From: Lepidodermella squamata
Lineage: Eukaryota > Gastrotricha
Reading direction: 5' to 3'
Length of the DNA: 64,000 nt
Assembly (NCBI GenBank): GCA_047495785.1
Contig: JBLDXI010000032.1
Span: 3,844,001 to 3,908,000 of the forward strand
The first letter of the stretch is position 1; each line of letters begins with the position of its first letter. The position numbers and the translations under genes are program-made. Under the pieces are notes generated by a model. It searched no databases and was not told where the DNA came from. It saw only the letters and a list, made by a program, of their open reading frames with translations. Shown here one piece after another: positions 57,838-64,000 of the stretch.

Positions 57838-57957
57838 TACAGAGCGTTCGCGTAATAATACTCTTCTAAAAATAGCTTTGCTACTTTTTGCATTCATTTG
57901 AGCTTTTTTGTAGCTATTTTTAGCTCACTCAGAGTATTAATACGCGAACGCCCTGTA
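57838..57957. mobile_element. Palindromic MITE, 27-bp terminal inverted repeats, TA ends
   Basis: TACAGAGCGTTCGCGTA...ACTCT at the left end (57838-57864) and its inverse at the right end (57931-57957) match at 25 of 27 positions. Inside, CTAAAAATAGCT and AGCTATTTTTAG form a second inverted pair. Total length 120 bp. If the outermost TA pair is the duplicated target, the ends are CAGRGCG...CGCCCTG, as in Tc1/mariner-type MITEs. It has no coding capacity. Confidence 0.8.
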
Positions 57958-58495
57958 GTGAGTGCCCTTAATACAACACATAAATCTTCAATAAAGTCCC
58001 AACGGTTTTAAATAACCCTGTAAAAGTACCTAATAGACTTTTTCGGAAAAACTGAACAAAAACAAGTTCCAATAAATGTCAAAAGCAAGGAATTTGGGAA
58101 TTAATAACGAGAGGAATACCTAGGCAAGGAACAGGGAAAGGAATTATCAGCAAGTAGAGCAATATAGCTAAGTTTTATTGCTGCTATGAGACACAGTTAA
58201 CCGGCAGCTGATAACTCTCGAGCCCCACGCGGCGCGCGAGCGTTATAGCGAGACAATAGCGCGTTAAAGAGTTATTCGCTGTTGGGTTCCACTTGACTTT
58301 GAGAGCGCGCTCCTGCATGAATACGCCGGCCATCCGCTGTCCATCCGATACGCATCACTACACGCGCTCCGATCTGATGTGAAAATGATATTCCGTAAAC
58401 AAAATTTTGATCGCTGTGATTGATAATATCGGTTTGGCGCCAGTTTACATTATTAGCAACAATTTTAGACGCCACCTTTTTCATGCCACCTGGAC
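57958..58495. other. Upstream region of the interrupted small gene
   Basis: No gene is firmly supported. A 70-codon minus-strand frame (58272-58484) is noted but unsupported. The stretch probably holds the upstream promoter of the TATA box that follows. Confidence 0.4.
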
Positions 58496-58503
58496 TATAT
58501 AAA
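58496..58503 (+). promoter_or_regulatory. TATA box
   Basis: TATATAAA lies 32 bp before the start of the 36-bp repeat, the spacing expected between a TATA box and a transcription start. It now points into the non-LTR element. Confidence 0.6.
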
Positions 58504-58527
58504 GCTCAGTCTAAGCCTAATGACTCA

Positions 58528-58563
58528 TCATCTCATCAGTTCGCAATAGTAATTCGCATTAAT
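58528..58563 (+). repeat. 36-bp direct repeat, left copy
   Basis: Identical to 61842-61877. It begins TCATCTCATCAG and ends CGCATTAAT. It lies immediately left of the non-LTR element and is read as a target-site duplication or shared 5' UTR. Confidence 0.9.
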
Positions 58564-58662
58564 CGAATAAGAGAATAAGAGAATAAGAGAAAATCAGGTG
58601 CTTGGCAAAATTTCACGAAAGTTCACGAAATTTGACGTTTGTTAACGAATTTTACTCGAGCA

Positions 58663-60171
58663 ATGTCTGGTGGTCGCAGTTTCCACCCGGCTAACTGCGC
58701 ATGCTGCGCGAAATGTCCGGAATGCTGCTGCCTACCGAATCAAGCGACAACGACGACAACGACGACAACGGCTGAAATGGCGGGTGGCGGCGGTACCAAG
58801 CGAAACGCCGACCAGCTAACCGCAAAAGCGATAAATGAAACCGGAAACCTCGAAAACGGCTCGACAGGCGAAGAGGCGAACGAAGTAAATGGCTTTCAAG
58901 TGAAGTTATCGAAGAGTGCGAAGAAAAGAGCGAACAAGAAGAAGGCCGAGCAATCAGCGGCTGCGGCGAAACCGACCCAGAAACCGAACCCGAATCCGAA
59001 ACAATCGAACCGCAGGCGATTGGCTGAGTTCCCGGTCATCATCGACGGGGTGTCTGGCATCGCTGGCGATCGTGCGATTATTGAGGAGTTTCGACGCGTC
59101 TGCGGCACCGAGTTCGCTTTCTACGGCAGACCGCAAGTCATGCAGAACGGCGGCTTGTTCCTGAAGATGACGTCGGCAGCTGCACAAGCGAAGGTCCTCG
59201 ACTGTGGCAACTGGCCGGTGGACGCATTTGGTGGCAAGGCTTGGTCTCATCAGCCAGGCGACTACGCCAAGCGGCCCGTCCAACGACCCGAGCGACAACC
59301 GGTTCGACCTTTGCTCTGGAAAGCGAAGACGTACGGCCTTCCCGACTGGGCCGAGCTCGACGAAGTCGAATCCGACCTTAAAGGTGACGGAATTTCCAAA
59401 CTGATAAGAATCCAATCTAAAATTATTGGCCGTAATGGCCCAGTTATCATTGATTTCAATAGTGAAGACACCCGGAAGAAAGCGTTCGATACTGGCCTTG
59501 TCTGGTGCTCGATGCTGCTGAAGGTCGTCCCGTACGTCGAGAAGCTGCAGCCCAGGCAGTGCTACCGGTGTCAGGGTTTCGGCCACGTCGAGCTCGTGTG
59601 TCCTGAGAAGCAGCCGAAGTGCGCCAACTGCAGTGGTCCTCACGACCGGCGAGTTCTAGGCGCCTGCCCGATCGAAGCGGAGAAGAAGAAGCGCGAGGCG
59701 GAGCGACAGCGCCACCTTGAGCAGATGACCGACGAGATCGTGGTCCCGAAGCCTCTGCACCTGGTTTGCGCCAACTGCGGCAAAGACCACTCGGCGAGCT
59801 ACGGCGGCTGCGAAGAGAAGAGAAAGTGGAGTCAAGTTGTTGCTGGCAAGGCCGATCGCAAGCCCGAGCAGAAGTCGACCCCGCCGGCCGAGCAGGCGAA
59901 GAAGACGGCAGAGAGTACCGGAAGCGACGATGGTGTCATCCGCAAGGAAGACATCTTGGACATCCTGAAGACGATGGCGACGGCAATGGTGGCGGCTTTC
60001 ACGGCGGCGAACAATGTCGGCAAAGGCAAGTCACCTGCTGATGCCGTTGTTGCTGTCATCGCGGATAGTCTCGCCGCGCTGGTCAAGCCCGACACGGTTC
60101 GCTCATGGTTCGCCAAGGCTCCGCGTCAACCGCCCAGTTCAGGCAACAACGTTCGAACTGGTCGCAGCTGA
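58663..60171 (+). CDS. Non-LTR element ORF1 (Gag-like) with three Cys-His knuckles
   Basis: An intact frame of 502 residues from ATG 58663. A cysteine-rich start (CACCAKCPECCC), a threonine run encoded by ACGACA repeats, and a Lys/Ala-rich basic region lead into a central domain with IEEFRRVCGTEFAFYGRPQ. Then come three knuckles: CYRCQGFGHVELVC, CANCSGPHDRRVLGAC and CANCGKDHSASYGGC. This is the layout of ORF1 proteins of the I/Jockey type, which bind the element RNA. ORF2 begins in another frame before this ORF ends. The open frame suggests it is young. Confidence 0.85.
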   Translation: MSGGRSFHPANCACCAKCPECCCLPNQATTTTTTTTAEMAGGGGTKRNADQLTAKAINETGNLENGSTGEEANEVNGFQVKLSKSAKKRANKKKAEQSAAAAKPTQKPNPNPKQSNRRRLAEFPVIIDGVSGIAGDRAIIEEFRRVCGTEFAFYGRPQVMQNGGLFLKMTSAAAQAKVLDCGNWPVDAFGGKAWSHQPGDYAKRPVQRPERQPVRPLLWKAKTYGLPDWAELDEVESDLKGDGISKLIRIQSKIIGRNGPVIIDFNSEDTRKKAFDTGLVWCSMLLKVVPYVEKLQPRQCYRCQGFGHVELVCPEKQPKCANCSGPHDRRVLGACPIEAEKKKREAERQRHLEQMTDEIVVPKPLHLVCANCGKDHSASYGGCEEKRKWSQVVAGKADRKPEQKSTPPAEQAKKTAESTGSDDGVIRKEDILDILKTMATAMVAAFTAANNVGKGKSPADAVVAVIADSLAALVKPDTVRSWFAKAPRQPPSSGNNVRTGRS

Positions 60172-61621
60172 ACGTGGCCAGGTGGACCGACGGGCAAGCT
60201 GGCATGGAGAGATGGCTGTCTGTCGTAGGATGGAACTGCAACAGGTTCAACGCACGACACCCAGCAGATTATGCTCATTTAATAGACGAGATTAGGCCAC
60301 ATGTGATTTGCTTATCTGAAACTTGGTTATTGAATAGTGATTTTGATAATTACGATTTGTTCGGCTACACTGCCTACCCTTCCGCGAGAAAAAAGGACAA
60401 AATGGGTGGCGGTGTAACCGTTCTTCTTCGCGCAGACCTAGAATTGATATCTATTACCGAATATGTTTACACTGAGGACGACCCGAAGCCAGCGACGGAG
60501 TGGCTCGCGGTCACGTTTCGACTGCCCGGTAGCAACGAGGAGCTGACCGTGGCGGCGTTCTACCGTGCGCCCGATGTCGAGCTGGACGCGGAGGCTCTCA
60601 GAAGCGCGGCCGCTGCATGGTCTACGGCGACTTCAACGCTACGATCGGCTGGCTCGGATACGACGGCTACGACCGGCCTGGCAGGCTGATCGACGAGATT
60701 GTGGTGGATGGCGATGGCGTTTGTCTGAACAAGGCGAACGACCCGACGTTCTGGTCGCACTTGGGCAACGGCTCGACGAACGACCTGTGGCTGGTGTCGC
60801 CGGACGTGGCGGCGCGGTGCGAGCAGGTGGAGGTGTCGGAGACGTTTGGCAGCAACCACGCGGCGATCTGCACCCGTTTCCAGTTGGGCCCGGCTAGTGG
60901 CAACGGTGACAACGCGACGCAGCAATTGCGGCGCAACTACGCTGAAGCGGCTGCCTCGGCCCGCGATGTTAAAACCGCGGCCAAGGTGGTGCAAGCCGCT
61001 CTCGACCGAGTCTCTCGCTGGAGCCGGATGTGGCGGCTGCCTCTGAACCCGACGAAGTGTGTGGCGATGTTGTTTCGACGTAACAACAAGAAGCACTCGC
61101 TGAAAGATGTCGAGCTGTTTGTCGATGGCGTCAAACTCGAAGTCGTCGACAGCACGAAGTACCTATGCGTGACTTTCGACTCGCGGCTCTCGTTCCGCGA
61201 GCACTTCCGCACGGTTGCCGACAAGTGCAAGCGCCGCCTTAATGGCCTGCGCCTCGTTGCTGGCAAACGTCTTGGCTTCAGCGTCAGGTCGGCACTGCTA
61301 GTCTACAAGCAGCTGATCCGATCTGTGCTGGAATATGGCGCACCGGCGTGGGTTGGCCGTCTCAACAAGCCGTCCCGCGTCGCGAATCTACAAGTTGTTC
61401 AGAACGCCGCTCTTCGGACGGCGCTTCATCTGCCTCGCGATACTCGCATTAGCGAGCTACATCAGCTTGCCGGTGTGAGGCTTTTCTGCCGACACGTCGT
61501 CCTTCGCTGCCGGCGCTACCTGGCACGAGCAACGAAGAACTTGAAGGTGATCAAGCACCTGGCTGGTCAGCACGCTGTGTGGCCGTCGAAAAACGGCCCG
61601 CTATCCGTCATTCTGCGCTAA
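60105..61621 (+). pseudogene. Non-LTR element ORF2: endonuclease joined to post-YADD segment, frameshifted
   Basis: The first frame (60105-60689) has GWNCNRF, HVICLSETWLL, KMGGGVTVLLR and VAAFYRAP of the AP endonuclease. Near 60,610 the reading moves to the frame 60617-61621, with VYGDFNATIG, STNDLWLVSP and SNHAAICTRF completing the endonuclease. Directly after NYAEA comes ASARDVKTAAKVVQ, which in complete elements follows the catalytic YADD box, then LNPTKC, YLCVTFDSRLSF and the C-terminal region ending PLSVILR. About 400 or more residues, the whole RT fingers and palm, are thus missing, with the frame kept across the join. It cannot encode reverse transcriptase. Confidence 0.85.
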
Positions 61622-61841
61622 AAAAGCTGAAAAATCAATCAAATATATATATATTTTATTTCTCTATTTTATCCGGTGATTCAAATAATTATCTCTCCTC
61701 CGTGATTCTGATAATAGCGTAGTCTTTCTGGCAATATTGATGATAATTCTGATGCAGTGTCGTATGGGCCGTACGACATTTTGACTGTCAAGAGGTCCAG
61801 TGCTAAATAAAACCAGAAAATGCACAAAAATGAGTTCGCAT

Positions 61842-61877
61842 TCATCTCATCAGTTCGCAATAGTAATTCGCATTAAT
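61842..61877 (+). repeat. 36-bp direct repeat, right copy
   Basis: Perfect copy of 58528-58563. It ends 12 bp before the ATG of the downstream small gene. Confidence 0.9.
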
Positions 61878-61889
61878 ATCCAGTTGCGT

Positions 61890-62309
61890 ATGTCGTCAAC
61901 AACAACGCCCAGCGGTGCGGCTGTTCAGCCTTCAACGCCTTCAACGGCATCAACTACATGGGCGCCGATCGGGACGCCGTCAACGGCCTCCTTTAATTCG
62001 ATCACCCCGTTTTCGCGCAGCCCGTCGTCAGCAGCTAGCAGCCCGTCGTCAGCAGCGAGCAGCCCGTCGACATCGGAAAGCAGCCTATCGTATTCGCCGC
62101 CAATCACCGTTTCATCCACCGAGTCAACGCCGGAAACTAGGCCGACCACCTGCACCCGTGGGCAGCGAACAGGTGTTAAGTGCATATGTGTTGAGTGTTT
62201 CGGCCTGAGCATGAAAACTGTAGCCGGCTTGTGTGAGGTGATCGCAACTCCTGTGATGATGCCTACAGAAAGAGCGATCATCCGCGTCTTTTATGTGGGT
62301 GATGAGTAG
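61890..62309 (+). CDS. Small Ser/Thr/Pro-rich protein, unknown
   Basis: 139 residues from ATG 61890; the frame is open upstream through the 36-bp repeat, but this ATG follows a short 5' UTR-like stretch. Residues 1-85 are almost entirely Ser, Thr, Pro and Ala, including SPSSAASSPSSAASSPS, a repeat of a 21-bp unit. The last 45 residues are ordered-looking: KCICVECFGL and PTERAIIRVFYVGDE. No family recognised. AATAAA at 62415-62420 fits a 3' end. Its likely promoter is the TATA box at 58496, now 3.3 kb away because of the inserted element, so expression may be lost. Confidence 0.5.
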   Translation: MSSTTTPSGAAVQPSTPSTASTTWAPIGTPSTASFNSITPFSRSPSSAASSPSSAASSPSTSESSLSYSPPITVSSTESTPETRPTTCTRGQRTGVKCICVECFGLSMKTVAGLCEVIATPVMMPTERAIIRVFYVGDE

Positions 62310-62414
62310 TTCTTGCTTTTCGTGCTTGCTTTTCCATTAAAATCACTTTTGTGTAGTGTTATGTAAATGTCACCACTTGTATAACCTCGTTTTTTTGTTT
62401 TCGTTCGTGTACAA

Positions 62415-62420
62415 AATAAA
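62415..62420 (+). terminator. Polyadenylation signal of the small gene
   Basis: AATAAA lies 106 bp after the stop codon in an AT-rich 3' region and overlaps a second partly matching AATAAAA. Confidence 0.5.
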
Positions 62421-64000
62421 TAAAATAAGCTGGATGCAAGTTTTTGGCTAATTTTCATTCATTTTCATTATCTTAATTCAGGTTGAAGTCCTTAAGTCGA
62501 AGTTAGTTTTGAAGGGCCTTGTAGTAGCTGGAAACCAGAAAAAGCTTCGCCGAAAAATGAAAAATATGAAGTCAAGAATCCATGTAATATTTCTGGTTTT
62601 TATTAAAGAAAAGGAACCTGTCGTGTATTAGTAGAAGAGAAATTATGCACATTTTCGAGGCGGTAGGATGATCGCAATTTTCCAAATATATCAATCAAAT
62701 TTAGATGGATATGCTGATGCAAGTGTCAACTGCTACAATAGGTTCTCCACGACACTGCCACTTACTCGGTACGGCACGTAAATCCTCCAACTGCAAATCT
62801 TCGGAGTTCACAGTAATAAAAAAGGTTCAATGAAGGTTCAAAGAGGTTAACTTTACATGACAAGATTGAAAATAGGCTAACCCAGCAGTTGCGATTTTAC
62901 TATAATCATGCATTCCATAATAACACATTACTACTTTACAAATCCAAATGCTCATAATTCAAAAGAAGCTCCAAATCGACACGCACGAAGACAAAGAATA
63001 CCTATGATGAACGGAAGCTGAATTGAATCCACACGCTTTTATTCAAATATTGAGCTTCCGGCAGATACGAGCTATGCAATAAATAGCTCTAACGTCGGAT
63101 CGAAATCAAACAGTTCCGCGGTGGGAAATCGCTAAGCAGCACCCAGTTTAGACAAAGGCGGGCTTCATTTCGTTTTGAAACCGCCAAACAGCGTTGCAGG
63201 CATTATGCTGGATAAAAATTCAAAAGTCACAAACGTTCAAATTATGAGGTCTTGTGTCTTACCTTAAATAAGTCGAAGATTAAACCACGCAGACTGAGAA
63301 CTTGCAAATATCGAACCTACAAATTAAATAATTTATTATGAAAGTTATTTTCTGCTAAGACCTTACATTAAGAGCGCGAGTGTCCCGAATAAATTGCAGA
63401 GTTCACCATAGTTCTTAGTCAGAAATCTGGAGTAGTGCTAGATGTGCCAGATGGTACATGAGAAGCCGTCGATATTCGCACAGCAATTCAGCATCAATAA
63501 GCTCAACAAAATAATTCGAAATCACGACGAACAAGGATAAAATAGTTCAAGACAGCCGTGAGAAGTCAGAAGCAGGGTAGCAGAAAGTTCCTAGATTACT
63601 AGACTATCTAGGATAAAGGTCTGTGCGGTGAAACAACTTTTCTGAGACTTCTAGCATTGAATTGGTGTTTTCCACGTTTAGGCGTCATACCCGTTCAGTT
63701 TTTATGCTGAACTAGCAATTCCAGGGACCGGTCCTTCGGACCGGCCAACCGATTGTGTAGACCTATTGAAAAATAAAGGAACCACAAAGAACGCTAACTT
63801 CATTTTGATGAATAACTTATCTGATATGTCCGGCAACGTTGTTGTCGCAGGCCAACGGTTACATTTAACAACGCAAAATAAATTTTCTATAACAAAGGCA
63901 AACAAAATTGATCAATGTCACACTATTAAGGGGAAATGATTTTCTGGTAGACAATGTTAGAAGTGAAATGGCGCTTTTTTCTTGTCAAATGGAGTCTTGC
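62421..64000. other. No gene seen
   Basis: AT-rich sequence without coding frames of interest, RNA genes or clear repeats. Confidence 0.5.

Larger units (their letters stand above)
58564..61841 (+). mobile_element. Second non-LTR retrotransposon, RT core deleted, between 36-bp repeats
   Basis: 3,278 bp between the two 36-bp repeats. The left end begins with three copies of GAATAAGA. ORF1 (58663-60171) and a broken ORF2 (about 60105-61621) follow. The family differs from the element at 23 kb: ORF1 has several CCHC-type knuckles. The 3' end is AT-rich with no clean poly(A). Confidence 0.85.

Noticed and set aside
58272-58484. 70-codon minus-strand frame just upstream of the TATA box
   Set aside because: No family resemblance, and its start falls 12 bp from the TATA box that serves the other strand.
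59766-60041. 91-codon frame inside the ORF1 of the second non-LTR element
   Set aside because: Out-of-frame shadow of an intact ORF with zinc knuckles.
63702-63905. 67-codon minus-strand frame near the window end
   Set aside because: No motif and ordinary AT-rich composition.
1-64000. CRISPR arrays, bacterial operons, ribosome binding sites
   Set aside because: No regularly spaced direct repeats were seen, and spliced animal genes rule out a prokaryotic reading.

Overview
The window is nuclear DNA of an invertebrate animal. Host genes are split by very short GT-AG introns (about 46-68 bp). They include animal-specific families: collagen prolyl 4-hydroxylase alpha subunits, nicotinic-receptor-like Cys-loop channels, an alpha-1,3-fucosyltransferase, proteasome and mitochondrial ribosomal proteins. 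Decayed transposons of several classes lie between and inside the genes. The phylum cannot be fixed from sequence reading alone.

Layout. 1-10 kb is mostly transposon debris (Ty3/gypsy, non-LTR, hAT) with one unrecognised short ORF. 10.6-23.0 kb is a plus-strand housekeeping block: a PHOSPHO-type HAD phosphatase, the 26S proteasome ATPase Rpt1 (PSMC2) interrupted by one 6.3-kb intron full of repeats, mitochondrial ribosomal protein L1, and a GT10 fucosyltransferase. 23.1-28.5 kb holds a non-LTR retrotransposon that has lost its reverse transcriptase core, a Ty3/gypsy RNase H-integrase fragment and a further reverse-transcriptase scrap. 29.3-45.6 kb is a minus-strand array: two Cys-loop channel genes, then four prolyl 4-hydroxylase alpha genes, with mitochondrial ribosomal protein L27 and a Gag remnant between the third and fourth. 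47.7-55.6 kb holds a Helitron (Rep/helicase) on the plus strand and, head to head with it on the minus strand, a multi-exon gene with a USP-like cysteine peptidase region and a C-terminal PHD finger. 57.8-62.3 kb holds a 120-bp palindromic MITE and a second reverse-transcriptase-deleted non-LTR element. That element sits between identical 36-bp repeats and appears to separate a TATA promoter from a small serine/threonine-rich gene. The last 1.6 kb shows no gene.

How the genes relate. The four prolyl hydroxylases and two channels look like products of local duplication, and both groups contain members that differ strongly in intron content. The hydroxylases would act in the ER on collagen-like proteins. 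The channel genes encode secreted-pathway membrane receptors. The housekeeping genes are closely packed but unrelated in pathway. The least familiar locus is the peptidase/PHD gene facing the Helitron. It may be a captured gene, an accessory gene of the mobile element, or the end of a different transposon.
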